A DNA stretch of 64,000 nucleotides. It comes from Syntrophomonas sp. (GTDB lineage Bacteria; Bacillota; Syntrophomonadia; Syntrophomonadales; Syntrophomonadaceae). Under the pieces are notes generated by a model. That model had not been told where the DNA came from. It did no database searches and worked only from the letters and a program-made list of their open reading frames with translations. Positions 51,431 to 61,084 of the stretch are shown in pieces; position 1 is the stretch's first letter; each line of letters starts with the position of its first letter. The DNA lies in assembly GCA_016841875.1 (NCBI GenBank), contig JAENYG010000009.1, positions 96,813 to 160,812 of the forward strand. Reading direction: 5' to 3'. The position numbers and the translations under genes were made by a program.

Positions 51431-52612
51431 TTAATCTCTCCGTAAGGCTTCTATGGGATCTAAAAGGGATGCTTTGTTGGCTGGCAGCAGCCCGAATAGG
51501 ATACCAATACCAGCAGAAAAGGCGAAAGCTAGAAGCATAGTTGTCCATGAGACCAAAGGCGGCCATTTGGCCAGTTTAGCTATTAGATAAGCTCCGCCGA
51601 CTCCCAGGGTCATGCCGATTATGCCTCCAATTATACATAACACTATTGCTTCGATAAGAAATTGTATGAGCATGTCTTTGCGACGGGCCCCCAGGGCCAT
51701 ACGCAGACCTATTTCCCGGGTGCGTTCGGTAACTGATACCAGCATGATGTTCATTACCCCGATGCCCCCTACCAGCAAAGAGATACCGGCGACGGCGCCG
51801 ATGATCAGGGTCAGTATTCCGGTAATGTTGCCCACCATTTCCATCTGCTGATCCAGGGTCTGTGACATATAGGCCACCCCCTGGTGACGCCGTTCCAGGA
51901 ATTTAACCACCTTTTCAGTAGTTGACTGAACATCTTCCTGATCATGGGTAGTGCCTTCCATTTGACTGATATAACCCCAGGGGAAGATATCCATCCATAC
52001 CTGGACTGGCATGTAAACATACTGACTGCTTCCCATATTGAAAATGGAACCTTCTTGTTTAACTACTCCGATGATGGTGAGAGAAGTTCCAGCTACAACT
52101 ATTTGCTCACCTATAGCACTCTTTTTGAGGAAAAGCTCCTGGGCCAGGCCTTCGTCAATGGCTGCCAAACGGCGCCTGCCCTGTTCATCAGCACTGCTGA
52201 AGAAGCGACCTTCTTTCATGGTGACATTACGCATAGGAGCATAATCAGCGGAAACTCCCAGGATCTGGACTGATTTTACATTTTTACCACCTCTAACCTG
52301 GTCATTAGCATAACCATAGGGGGAGATATATTTGATTTCAGGAATTTGTTCTTTGATGGCTTCCATATCCTTAAGGGTAAACTCATTGCCAGTACGAGGT
52401 TGGTCGGAACTCCAATCAGTATATACTGCAAAAAGATTGCTGCCGATTTTCTCCATTTCGCTCATTACTGTGGCCTGGCCTCCCTGACCGATGGCGACCA
52501 CAGCAATCACTGCAGCAATGCCAATGACTATTCCCAGGGTAGTAAGTGCTGATCGAAATATGTTGGAGCGGATGGAATCCAGGGCAATCATGATACTTTC
52601 ACTGATATTCAT
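51431..52612 (-). CDS. MacB-type ABC transporter permease
   Basis: A membrane protein of 393 residues. One N-terminal helix (SALTTLGIVIGIAAVIAVVAIG), a large extracellular MacB_PCD domain (about 45-260) and three C-terminal helices with the FtsX signature (GGIGVMNIMLVSVTERTREIGLRMALGARR) make up the normal layout. With the ATPase and adaptor upstream it would use ATP to move peptides, lipids or antibiotics across or out of the membrane (mechanotransmission). Its start overlaps the ATPase stop by four bases. Last gene of the operon. Confidence 0.93.
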   Translation of the reverse strand: MNISESIMIALDSIRSNIFRSALTTLGIVIGIAAVIAVVAIGQGGQATVMSEMEKIGSNLFAVYTDWSSDQPRTGNEFTLKDMEAIKEQIPEIKYISPYGYANDQVRGGKNVKSVQILGVSADYAPMRNVTMKEGRFFSSADEQGRRRLAAIDEGLAQELFLKKSAIGEQIVVAGTSLTIIGVVKQEGSIFNMGSSQYVYMPVQVWMDIFPWGYISQMEGTTHDQEDVQSTTEKVVKFLERRHQGVAYMSQTLDQQMEMVGNITGILTLIIGAVAGISLLVGGIGVMNIMLVSVTERTREIGLRMALGARRKDMLIQFLIEAIVLCIIGGIIGMTLGVGGAYLIAKLAKWPPLVSWTTMLLAFAFSAGIGILFGLLPANKASLLDPIEALRRD

Positions 52613-53325
52613 GAAGACTGCCTCCCTTCGCTTTTCGATGTTAGAGATGAGGAGGTCAGTTCTTCCTTTTCGATTACGCCATCATAAAAATAGATTATTC
52701 TCTGGCTGTTCCGAGCAATGTCGGGCTCATGGGTGACTAAGACTATGGTGGTATCTTCTTTATGCAGATCAGTGAAAATATTCATTATTTCCTCGCTGGT
52801 CTTGCTATCCAGGTTGCCGGTAGGCTCATCTGCCAGTAAAACTTTAGGGTGGTTTACCAGGGCCCGGGCAATGGCTACCCTCTGGTTTTGTCCCCCGGAA
52901 AGTTCGGTAGGACGATGATCCAGTCTATCCAGCATACCAACTCTCTCCAGAGCTTCCCGGGCTAGTTCCCGCCGCTTCAGCTTATTTACTCCAGCATACA
53001 GCATAGGCAGTTCTACATTACGTAAAGCTGTCATCCGGGGGAGAAGGTTGAAATTCTGAAATACAAATCCAATTTTTTGATTGCGGATAAAAGCCAGCTC
53101 ATCTGCAGTTACCTGGCTGATTTCCTCGCCATCGAGCCAATAGGAGCCAGAGGTAGGTTTGTCCAAACAGCCTATAAGATTCATGAAAGTAGATTTGCCG
53201 GAACCGGAGGGGCCCATTATGGCCACATATTCTCCCGGCTTAATAGAAATGGTGATTCCGTCCAGAGCTCTTACCGGAAGAGTATCAGGACGGTAAATTT
53301 TACTTAAGTTCTCGACTCTGATCAT
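52609..53325 (-). CDS. MacB-type ABC transporter ATP-binding protein
   Basis: 238 residues. Walker A GPSGSGKST, Q-loop FVFQNFNLLPRMTALRNVELPM, signature LSGGQNQRVAIARAL, Walker B VLLADEPTGNLDS and the His switch VTHEP are all present. It belongs to the LolD/MacB/FtsE group. Start and stop overlap both neighbours by four bases, so the three genes are strictly coupled. The LSGGQNQR reading differs only slightly from the usual LSGGQQQR. Confidence 0.95.
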   Translation of the reverse strand: MIRVENLSKIYRPDTLPVRALDGITISIKPGEYVAIMGPSGSGKSTFMNLIGCLDKPTSGSYWLDGEEISQVTADELAFIRNQKIGFVFQNFNLLPRMTALRNVELPMLYAGVNKLKRRELAREALERVGMLDRLDHRPTELSGGQNQRVAIARALVNHPKVLLADEPTGNLDSKTSEEIMNIFTDLHKEDTTIVLVTHEPDIARNSQRIIYFYDGVIEKEELTSSSLTSKSEGRQSS

Positions 53326-54617
53326 GACTTAACCTCTTCCTCGATGGGGGTGCTTTTGGCTGGTTTTACTGCCTGACCTTCTTCCAAGGTTTCAGCCGGT
53401 TCTAATATAACCACATCGCCTTTTTCCAGACCAGAAGTTATTTCTACATAGAGATCTCCTTTAAGCCCGGTAGTTACGTTAATTTTACTCGCTTTACCAT
53501 CCATGATAGCAAATACATAAGATTCATCATCTTTCTCTACCAGAGCTTCGTAGGGAATAACCAGCCTATCTTTTGTTTTTACGGTGGTTATTTTTACGTC
53601 TACTGTAAAGCCAGGCAATAATCCTGGAGTAGCAGTGTCTACTGCAATTTTCACCGGGATTTCCACCTGCTGTGACTGGCTGGTTTTGTTAATCTGAGCT
53701 TCCTGGGATACTTCCAGAACTTGGCCCCGGAAATCTTGATCAGGGAAGGCAGCAGCCTCAATAACTACTTCCTGGTCCTTTTTTACCCGAGCTGCATCAT
53801 ACTCGCCAATGCCCAGATGTACTTCTAATTTTTCCGGGTTGCCGATGGTTATCATGTGAGCTCCAGGGGTAGTTACGTCACCGGCAGCAATTTCTACTGA
53901 CATAACTTCTCCTTCGATGCGGGCCGGAACAATAAATTGGGCCAGGTTTTCTTCTGCCAGGCGCAAAGCTTCCTGGGCACGGTATAGGTTTGCTTCCAGG
54001 CTTTTGCGTTCTGCTCCCTGGGGTCCGCTTTCCATAGTGTCAAATTCCTTTTTAGCTCTCAGGTAGGTTAATTGCTCGGCTGCCCAAAGGGACTGGGCAT
54101 CTTCCAATTCTTTTAAAGAGACAGCACCGGCATCATATAGTTGTTGGATCCTATCCAGGTTATTTTCACTGTTTTGAAAAGATTGGCGGGCACTATTGTA
54201 AGAGGCTTCTATGATGTTCTTTTCAATTTCGGTTGGGGCCAGAGATTGCTGATAGGTAACTTCTTCCTCCGCCAATCGAGCTTGGGCATCGACTAAACTT
54301 AAAGCTTCACTGTCAGCTTCTAGTTCTGCCACTATTTGTCCTGGGGTTACCTTATCTCCAACTTTTACATAGACCTGGCGCACCAAACGATCAGAGGGGG
54401 CATATACTTCCTGTTTTTCCACCAGTTCAATGGTACCACTGGCATAAACCGTAGAGCCCATTTCTTCCAGGGTTGCTTCGGCAGTATTGACTTCCATTGC
54501 TATCGCATCCTGGTTACGATAAAGGTTTAAACCTACGGCTGAACCAATAAATAAGATCAAAACCAGAGCGGCCAGGGTTTTAGTTCCTCCGGGAATTCTT
54601 TCGGTAATTGTCTGCAT
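53322..54617 (-). CDS. MacA/HlyD-type membrane-fusion adaptor
   Basis: 431 residues. One N-terminal helix (TLAALVLILFIGSAVGLNL), then a biotinyl/lipoyl-like part (YAPSDRLVRQVYVKVGDKVTPGQIVAEL), a long alpha-hairpin coiled coil (about residues 110-220, with NNLDRIQQLYDAGAVSLKELEDAQ), the second lipoyl half (PARIEGEVMSVEIAAGDVTTPG) and a beta-barrel plus C-terminal domain (IPYEALVEKDDESYVFAI). It links the permease to the outside. ATG is 6 nt after AGGAGGACTGATCG. First of the three tightly coupled export genes. Confidence 0.93.
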   Translation of the reverse strand: MQTITERIPGGTKTLAALVLILFIGSAVGLNLYRNQDAIAMEVNTAEATLEEMGSTVYASGTIELVEKQEVYAPSDRLVRQVYVKVGDKVTPGQIVAELEADSEALSLVDAQARLAEEEVTYQQSLAPTEIEKNIIEASYNSARQSFQNSENNLDRIQQLYDAGAVSLKELEDAQSLWAAEQLTYLRAKKEFDTMESGPQGAERKSLEANLYRAQEALRLAEENLAQFIVPARIEGEVMSVEIAAGDVTTPGAHMITIGNPEKLEVHLGIGEYDAARVKKDQEVVIEAAAFPDQDFRGQVLEVSQEAQINKTSQSQQVEIPVKIAVDTATPGLLPGFTVDVKITTVKTKDRLVIPYEALVEKDDESYVFAIMDGKASKINVTTGLKGDLYVEITSGLEKGDVVILEPAETLEEGQAVKPAKSTPIEEEVKS

Positions 54618-54741
54618 CGATCAGTCCTCCTTGAGCAGTGTTAGAAAAAGACCATGATTAATATTACTTAAATATTTATATGATTATAAACAGGGGCGGG
54701 GCAGCACGGTTCTGTAGCCTCGCAACCTAAGCGTGACCTGA

Positions 54742-55440
54742 TTAACCGCCCATCTGGGTCAGGAAAGCGGAGGCTACAGCAAGTATAGCCCAGAGACCAA
54801 ACATAAACATGGCGTAGGTTTTTACTTTTCCCCGGCTGATGACAGCTCCTCCCATGGAAATTAATAGAACGGTCCACAAATAAAAGGGATCGATCTGGCG
54901 GGCGAGACCAGCTGCAAACCCTTTGGTTCCAGGAGGAAACAGCAGATATAGACTGGTAGAAACTTCATCTAAATTGGCTGCTGGGGTCAAGGAGATAAGG
55001 ATACATACCAACACTGAAGCTATCAGCATAGGCAGGTAGGCATACACACTAACTGCAAAAAACTGCCGGTAAGGAGTCGGCTCACCGCTGAACATATTAC
55101 AAAGTTTAAGCAATCCCGCCGCGAACAGGCAAAAAATCACCGCTGATAACGCTGCTCCTGCTACGGCAGAGATAGTGGCAGTTTTTACGGCTATGGCCAT
55201 AAAATCAGCTGATCCTGGAGCAGTCTGCATTTGAGCTTGCATAGCTATTTGTATAAATTCTTTCGTTTTAGAAATGGTCAATAAAGAAAAAACCAAATTA
55301 CTAATGCAGATAAAAATCAGTACTGGCAGCCAGGTCGGTCTGGTGGCAATATCCTCGAAAACCGCCCGGGGGCTTAGAAAAGTCCCGATAATCCTCTGGA
55401 AGAAACTCATGCCTACTGGAGCTTCTAAATCAACATTCAT
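54742..55440 (-). CDS. Yip1-family membrane protein
   Basis: 232 residues with five or six hydrophobic helices (WLPVLIFICISNLVFSLLTI, AGAALSAVIFCLFAAGLLKLC, FAVSVYAYLPMLIASVLVCILI, YAMFMFGLWAILAVASAFL) after MSFFQRIIGTFLSPRAVFEDIATRPTWLP, the standard Yip1 N-terminus. Yip1 proteins often sit before MacAB genes in Clostridia and may regulate or assist the exporter. GGGAGGG precedes the ATG. The 124 nt gap to the adaptor leaves room for a promoter, but an operon is likely. Confidence 0.87.
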   Translation of the reverse strand: MNVDLEAPVGMSFFQRIIGTFLSPRAVFEDIATRPTWLPVLIFICISNLVFSLLTISKTKEFIQIAMQAQMQTAPGSADFMAIAVKTATISAVAGAALSAVIFCLFAAGLLKLCNMFSGEPTPYRQFFAVSVYAYLPMLIASVLVCILISLTPAANLDEVSTSLYLLFPPGTKGFAAGLARQIDPFYLWTVLLISMGGAVISRGKVKTYAMFMFGLWAILAVASAFLTQMGG

Positions 55441-55879
55441 ATGTAACCCTCCCCTAATAAAGTACACTTTTTACTTGCAGACATCTGCTTCCCATAATAT
55501 TTCATTGCCTTTAATCTCACTTAAGGACAGTTCATCTCTTTCATATTATAACTTTATATACTCCGGGGTAATTTCTGGTTATGTAACCAAAGAAACATCA
55601 GAAACGTCCCTGATGCTCCTATTACCCAGCTTAAAATATTATTAATACACTATAAAAATACTGCCTCTATAATATATGACGATCAAGATAGGCGATTTGT
55701 GACATGATATGCGTTTTTTTTAATATACCAGAAACATAATATTCTGGCCGACAACGCATTTTATCACGTTATAGAAGATACGCTCACAAATTTCCCTTCC
55801 TTACAATTCTTACCTGGTGGTTTTTCCGGAAACAGAATCACTGCCAAATCTTGTATTATTGTAACACGGAATTTTTGAT
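55441..55879. other. Intergenic region upstream of the export operon
   Basis: About 440 nt, AT-rich. The first part should carry the promoter of the Yip1/MacAB operon. I see no RNA fold or coding frame in the rest, which leads into the IS110 fragment. Confidence 0.4.
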
Positions 55880-56092
55880 TTGTGGCGGGGAATACTACCC
55901 TTCGAAATATCTAACTGCGGTAAGGGATTGACTTCCGTACTTGCAATGCTAAAGAAAGTGGAAGAGATGTTCGGAAGCTGGCCCATACTCGTAATAGAGT
56001 CAACCGGGCATTACTCCTCACGTCTCGTCCATTTCTTTACCAGAAACAAAGTAGAAGTGTTTCTAATACCGTCCCTAAATTGTATGCTATAA
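55880..56092 (+). pseudogene. IS110-family transposase fragment
   Basis: About 70 codons read GKGLTSVLAMLKKVEEMFGSWP, then VIESTGHYSSRLVHFFTRNKVEVFLI, the family's RNase-H-like N-terminal (DEDD) domain. It lacks the start, the first Asp motif and everything after the NP motif. No end repeats were seen. Dead insertion sequence. Confidence 0.8.
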
Positions 56093-56160
56093 GGGGGTCA
56101 CTTCAAACCGTCCCCGATTGCAGTGAAACGAGCTAAGGTTATCGCTGATGGTAACGTGCA

Positions 56161-56388
56161 TCATGTTATTGTTTCATAACTGACAGTAAGGTTTTTTGGC
56201 AGAAGTATATTAATGGTATCCCTGTAATCATACAGCTGAAAGGCTATCCGAAGCAGATTGCTTTGACCAATAATATCTATCCTATCAATATACTGCTTGA
56301 TTAGCTCATGCTTTACCTCTGGTGTTGCCCAGGTAAGCTGTTCTGCATGTGTGGATAATAGTATCGAGCGCCCTCTGGTTTGGAGTAA
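56161..56388 (-). pseudogene. C-terminal fossil of an unidentified protein
   Basis: About 75 codons without a start read RSILLSTHAEQLTWATPEVKHE, then LIKQYIDRIDIIGQSNLLRIAFQLYD and a final NILLPKNLTVSYETIT before TGA. The style (helices, then a short beta-rich end) is like the C-terminus of a recombinase or a similar enzyme. I could not name it. A GGGGACGG word lies just past its end. Confidence 0.4.
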
Positions 56389-56475
56389 TTATTGATATAT
56401 TAGCTCCCAGCTCGGATGTCTTTAACTAACTCTTAATAAAAATGCCTGCAATCTTTTATCCAAAAATACTATATC

Positions 56476-58419
56476 TTATTTATACATTTCTTCTATGGCA
56501 TCATTAAAATGATTGATAATATTGCGGGGTTTTAATTTCAGGGATGGCGTCATCTCTTCCAGGTCAAGTGAAAAAGCCCGATTGGAGATAACAAAATTTT
56601 TAATTTGCTCATATCCTTCCAAAGCCTGATTGGCTTTCTCAATATCCGTATCGATCAAAGCCCTAACCTGAGGATGATTGGCTAGATCATCTCCAACCTT
56701 GACGATGGCTCCGTCTTGCATTACAAATTGGCTTTCATCAAAAGTAATGCCCTGCTTGGCCAATTCCTTGATTACGGCAGCAAACTTGGGAACCACAATG
56801 GCGCCCACAAACTTGCGTTCATCTGCCACGGCACAGATTGCTTCAACATAGTGAGCGACGGTAAAGCGGCTTTCAACTTTAGCACGGGGCACGTTTTTCC
56901 CGGTGTCCAGAACCATGATGCTCTTTTTGCGATCTATAATTTTGTACCAGTAATCTTGGTAAGTACTGTTGTAAACCGCTACAGCAATATCTCCGGTATG
57001 GAAAAATCCGTCTTCTGTGAAGGCTTCCATATTAGCCTCGGGATTATTCCAATAGCCGACAAAAACGTTTTCACCTCTTACCAGAATTTCACCGTCTTCG
57101 GCTAACTTAATTTCACAGGTGACCTTTGCTCGGCCAATTGAACCAGGCATAGTTGCAACCATGATATTCTTGGTGGCGGCATTCATGGTTTCGGTTAGAC
57201 CATAGCCTTCTGTGACCCGAATGCCCATGGCGGCGTAAGCTGTAAACAAGCGAACCGGCAGGCCAGCCGATGCTGAATTGGCATAAACGAAGTTCTTGCC
57301 CATCAGACTACGTATTTTGGCAAAAACGGTGGCTTGAGCCCACTCATAATCTTTAGCCAGATCATCCGGCAAACCATGGGCAAAGTCCTTATCCACGGAC
57401 AAGTCCAGGTATCCTTCCTTGTGACTGTGATAAGCCATGACTTTTTCACCGATTTCCATAGCCTTTTCAAAGTCGGCTTTGGCCTCCGGCGAAGCTGAGG
57501 CTGCGTCGCGCATGGCCATATATATTCTTTCAAAGATGCGCGGTACACAGCAGAACCAGTGCGGATTGAAAATTTTTAGATCGCGCAAAACCGTGGCGGC
57601 ACTTTCCGCATAAGCTATGGTTTGACCCGTAGACAAGGAATTCATCTGACCGCATTGCCTCTCATAAGTATGGGAGAGAGGTAGAAAAGACAAGTTAACA
57701 TCGCCGGGTTCGTGGTAATAATTACCACGGAGATAGTTTATGTTGTCTCCCATGACAGAGGACATAAACGTATAATGGGTGTGAACAACGCCTTTGGGGT
57801 TGCCGGTTGTTCCGGATGTGTACGCTATGGTGGCCATATCCCATAGAGTACAGCTTTCACAGGTTTCTATAAACATATTGCGATTATTGACAGCATATTT
57901 CTTTCCCATCTCCATTAAGGTGCTGAGATAAATGAATTTCTCATTGGGAAGTTCTATCTTTTCATCCATAACAAAAATCTTTTCCAGGGCCGGCATATCA
58001 TCAAGAGATTGCAATATCTTTTCTACTCCCGTAATATTCTGTATATACAGATACTTGGCCCCCGAGTTATTGATAATATAGGTTATTTCATGGACCGAAA
58101 AACTGGGGTGAACGGGAACTGTAACGGCTGCACTGCAGAGTATGGAAAAATCAGCCCATAACCACTCGGGACAGGTGTTGCTCATGATACCAACCCGGTC
58201 CTGTCGGTTAAGGCCCAAACTTAACAGCCCGCAGGCCAGATCCTGAACTTTTCTGCGCACCTCGGCGTAAGTATATGTAGCTAATTCAGTAGGTCTGCTA
58301 AAGTCGGGCCGATACCACTGACACACCTTATCTGCATATCTGCTGGTGGAATTAATGAACATTTTGGGTAAGGTTGTTGAACTAAGATGCTCTCTGGAAA
58401 TATTGGGGCCAATTTTCAT
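56476..58419 (-). CDS. Long-chain acyl-CoA ligase (AMP-forming)
   Basis: 647 residues of the FAA1/FadD15 group, activating fatty acids with ATP and CoA for oxidation or lipid synthesis. IAYTSGTTGNPKGVVHTH is the P-loop, LPLSHTYERQ and VPRIFERIYMAM are typical of the long-chain group, EGYGLTETMNA is the A5 motif and GFFHTGDIAV the A7 motif. A8 is present as IDRKKSIMVLDTGKNVPRAKVE. The C-terminal Lys lies in TPSLKLKPRNIINHF. The ATG used is 8-9 nt after GAGGAGG; another ATG six bases earlier is too close. Single gene. Confidence 0.93.
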   Translation of the reverse strand: MKIGPNISREHLSSTTLPKMFINSTSRYADKVCQWYRPDFSRPTELATYTYAEVRRKVQDLACGLLSLGLNRQDRVGIMSNTCPEWLWADFSILCSAAVTVPVHPSFSVHEITYIINNSGAKYLYIQNITGVEKILQSLDDMPALEKIFVMDEKIELPNEKFIYLSTLMEMGKKYAVNNRNMFIETCESCTLWDMATIAYTSGTTGNPKGVVHTHYTFMSSVMGDNINYLRGNYYHEPGDVNLSFLPLSHTYERQCGQMNSLSTGQTIAYAESAATVLRDLKIFNPHWFCCVPRIFERIYMAMRDAASASPEAKADFEKAMEIGEKVMAYHSHKEGYLDLSVDKDFAHGLPDDLAKDYEWAQATVFAKIRSLMGKNFVYANSASAGLPVRLFTAYAAMGIRVTEGYGLTETMNAATKNIMVATMPGSIGRAKVTCEIKLAEDGEILVRGENVFVGYWNNPEANMEAFTEDGFFHTGDIAVAVYNSTYQDYWYKIIDRKKSIMVLDTGKNVPRAKVESRFTVAHYVEAICAVADERKFVGAIVVPKFAAVIKELAKQGITFDESQFVMQDGAIVKVGDDLANHPQVRALIDTDIEKANQALEGYEQIKNFVISNRAFSLDLEEMTPSLKLKPRNIINHFNDAIEEMYK

Positions 58420-59155
58420 AAACATTTCCTCCTCATTATTTTTGTGTATGGATAATAGTGCAATATATAAAGAAACTGGTGCAATATTTGTGCCGCTTTT
58501 GTAAGAGCGAGGTTTTGCTTGCGTTTATGGAAAAATATCCGCCTTCAGCAGTAAGAATGTATATTATTAAGATGCTACTGTATAATTTATATACACCAGC
58601 AACTTAATGGAATGATATTTATTAGGAAAAAACAGATGATTAATTGACCATCGACTAACCTTGTTAGGCAAAGGGCAGTTGTATTATTCTTACAGCCAGG
58701 CCATTAATAATAGAGGATCTGCCAACAAACATGGAACTGTTATGTCAGAGAATTGAAGGAACAATTTAGAATTATGCAATCTTCCAAACATATTGTTATG
58801 AAGGAATATGGGCAGCGAGCCGAGTTGTCGCTAGCTTATTAAACAGGTTAAGTGTTTGGGATTTTTATTTTTGTTAAGAAAAATCATTAAATGCTTGGAA
58901 GTTTTTTGAATTGCTGCTAGTCTTGTTTTGAGGTATTGGATTTCTTCATTCATATAGGGATTTACTCGTAAACCCTCTGCATGCAATAATTCTGTGTGTG
59001 ATATAGAGAAAAAATGGTTTGTGTCGAGTCTATCCTATACAGGCTTTGTAAAATATCAAATGAAAACCTCACGCTTGCACTTAACATAACCCACTATGCA
59101 ATAATGATATAAGAATAGATATAAAGTAATTTGCAATAAAGGTTGATGATAAATA
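58420..59155. other. Long intergenic region with minus-strand coding remnant
   Basis: About 735 nt. The first ~100 nt should hold the acyl-CoA ligase promoter. On the minus strand about 58840-59035 stays open for ~62 codons (LDTNHFFSISHTELLHAEGLR, then VNPYMNEEIQYLKTRLAAIQ) and ends CLIS-stop. Only an internal ATG exists and the frame is not preceded by a good site, so I regard it as a remnant of an unknown gene. The last 120 nt are AT-rich and lead to nagA. Confidence 0.35.
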
Positions 59156-60328
59156 ATGGATAAAAATATTACTTGTATTAAAGGCGGGAAAATTATTTTA
59201 GAAAATGAAGTTCTAGTGGGCAAGGTATTAATTTTCAACGATAAAATAGTTGATATTTTAGATGAAGATAATGTTGCGGAGAAGAGTCCGACTCACGAAT
59301 TAAAAATAATAGATGCTGATGGGAAATATGTTTCACCAGGATTTATAGATATTCATATTCATGGTTCCGGCGGAAAAGATACTATGGATGGTGAAATATC
59401 TGATCTTAAAATAATAAGCGAAACTATTGCTAAAAGTGGGGTCACAGGATTTTTACCGACTACTATGACTATGGAAAAAGAAAAGATATATAAAGCACTG
59501 GATTCAGTAAAACTTGCCATGCAAGAGAATTTTAAAGGGGCAAAAATACTTGGCGCCCACATGGAAGGACCATTTATAAGCCCAAAGTACCAAGGAGCTC
59601 AGGATAAAGATTATATACTTAAACCTGATTTAAAATTATTTGAAAAATATATAGATATAATTAAAATAATTACGATGGCTCCAGAAGAAGATTTTCAATT
59701 TGAGTTTATTAAGAGTGTTAAAAACAATTCTGATATAGTACTTTCAATGGGACATACCAATTCGAATTACGAAACAGCTCTGGAGGCGGTGCGAGTTGGA
59801 ATAAGTAATGCATCCCATATTTTTAATGCTATGCCTCCCTTCCACCATAGAGATCCAGGAGCTGTAGGTGCAGTATTAAAAAGCAATATCAGTTTTGAAT
59901 TAATAGCAGATACCCTGCACACACATCCGGCTGTTTTTCAAATTTTGTTAAATGCCAAAGGAAAAGACAAGATGATTTTAATTACGGATGCCATGAGAGC
60001 AGGTTCTATGAAAGATGGTAACTGGGAACTGGGAGGTCAGCAGGTTGTTGTAGACAATAATTCGGCCAGACTAATTGATGGAACTCTGGCAGGAAGTATT
60101 CTGACATTGAATAAAGCCGTATTTAATATCTTGCAATATACAGATCTGGAGATTTACGAGGCAGTTGCTTTAGCAAGCTTAAACCCTGCCAGGCTTATTA
60201 ATATGGAAAATTCAAAAGGAAGCATAAAAATAGGCAAAGATGCAGATTTGATTATTTTTGATGAAGAATTAAAAGTGGATTTGTCCATATCAGGAGGAAA
60301 AATAATTTACGAAGTTAAGCAGGAGTGA
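59156..60328 (+). CDS. nagA: N-acetylglucosamine-6-phosphate deacetylase
   Basis: Removes acetyl from GlcNAc-6-P, giving GlcN-6-P for nagB next door. 390 residues, normal length, an amidohydrolase-fold metalloenzyme. FIDIHIHGSGGKDTMDG holds the HxH pair, GAHMEGPFISPKYQGAQ the Glu ligand, SMGHTNSNYE a His ligand and HIFNAMPPFHHRDPG the substrate loop. The catalytic Asp lies in LITDAMRAGSM. The ribosome binding site is weak (TTGATGA), the only poor one in this operon. First of four genes. Confidence 0.93.
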   Translation: MDKNITCIKGGKIILENEVLVGKVLIFNDKIVDILDEDNVAEKSPTHELKIIDADGKYVSPGFIDIHIHGSGGKDTMDGEISDLKIISETIAKSGVTGFLPTTMTMEKEKIYKALDSVKLAMQENFKGAKILGAHMEGPFISPKYQGAQDKDYILKPDLKLFEKYIDIIKIITMAPEEDFQFEFIKSVKNNSDIVLSMGHTNSNYETALEAVRVGISNASHIFNAMPPFHHRDPGAVGAVLKSNISFELIADTLHTHPAVFQILLNAKGKDKMILITDAMRAGSMKDGNWELGGQQVVVDNNSARLIDGTLAGSILTLNKAVFNILQYTDLEIYEAVALASLNPARLINMENSKGSIKIGKDADLIIFDEELKVDLSISGGKIIYEVKQE

Positions 60329-60333
60329 TTTCA

Positions 60334-61059
60334 ATGAGAATTATACTAGCAGATAATAATGAAGAAATGAGTAAGAAAGCAGCAGCTATAGTAAGGAGCC
60401 AGATTGTTTTAAAGCCTGACTGCGTATTAGGGCTAGCTACAGGTGATACCCCGATGGGTATGTACCAGGAACTTATAAAAATGTATGAAAATAAAGAAGT
60501 TGATTTTTCAGATGTTACTATTTTCAATTTAGATGAATATTGTTCTCTGAACCGAGAAAATGCCCAAAGCTATTACTATTACATGCATCACAATTTCTTT
60601 AAATACATAAATGTTAAAGAGGAAAATACCTATATTCCCAATGGTACAGCAAAAGATATTGATGAGGAATGCAGGAGCTACGAAGGGCAGATCAAAAATA
60701 AGGGCGGCATTGATCTTCAGGTTTTAGGAATAGGAGCTAATGGACATATAGGATTTAATGAGCCGGATATCAATTTCGAAGCAGAAACTCATCTTGTTAA
60801 GCTGGATACAATGACTATCGAGGCTAATTCGAGATTTTTCAGATCCAAGGATGAAGTCCCTACTACGGCTATAAGTATGGGAATAAAAACGATAATGCAA
60901 TCAAGGATGATAGTGCTGCTGGCGAATGGAGAAACTAAGGCGGATGCAATATATAAAACTGTAAAAGGCAAAATACGCCCTGAAGTACCGGCTTCAATTA
61001 TACAGCTTCATCCTAATGCCACGATAATCATTGAAAAAGATGCTGCCAAACTGCTGTAA
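60334..61059 (+). CDS. nagB: Glucosamine-6-phosphate deaminase
   Basis: Turns GlcN-6-P into fructose-6-P and ammonia. 241 residues. LATGDTPMGMYQELI is the phosphate loop (usually LATGSTP), FNLDEYCSLNRENAQSYYYYMHHNFF carries the catalytic Asp, GIGANGHIGFNEPDINF the general base Asp/His pair, and ISMGIKTIM and ILLANGETKADAI-like segments close the site. ATG lies 7 nt after AGGAGTG, and only 5 nt separate it from the nagA stop. The GTG nine bases earlier is less likely. Confidence 0.94.
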   Translation: MRIILADNNEEMSKKAAAIVRSQIVLKPDCVLGLATGDTPMGMYQELIKMYENKEVDFSDVTIFNLDEYCSLNRENAQSYYYYMHHNFFKYINVKEENTYIPNGTAKDIDEECRSYEGQIKNKGGIDLQVLGIGANGHIGFNEPDINFEAETHLVKLDTMTIEANSRFFRSKDEVPTTAISMGIKTIMQSRMIVLLANGETKADAIYKTVKGKIRPEVPASIIQLHPNATIIIEKDAAKLL

Positions 61060-61084
61060 GGACAATGGAAAGGATATTTGAATT

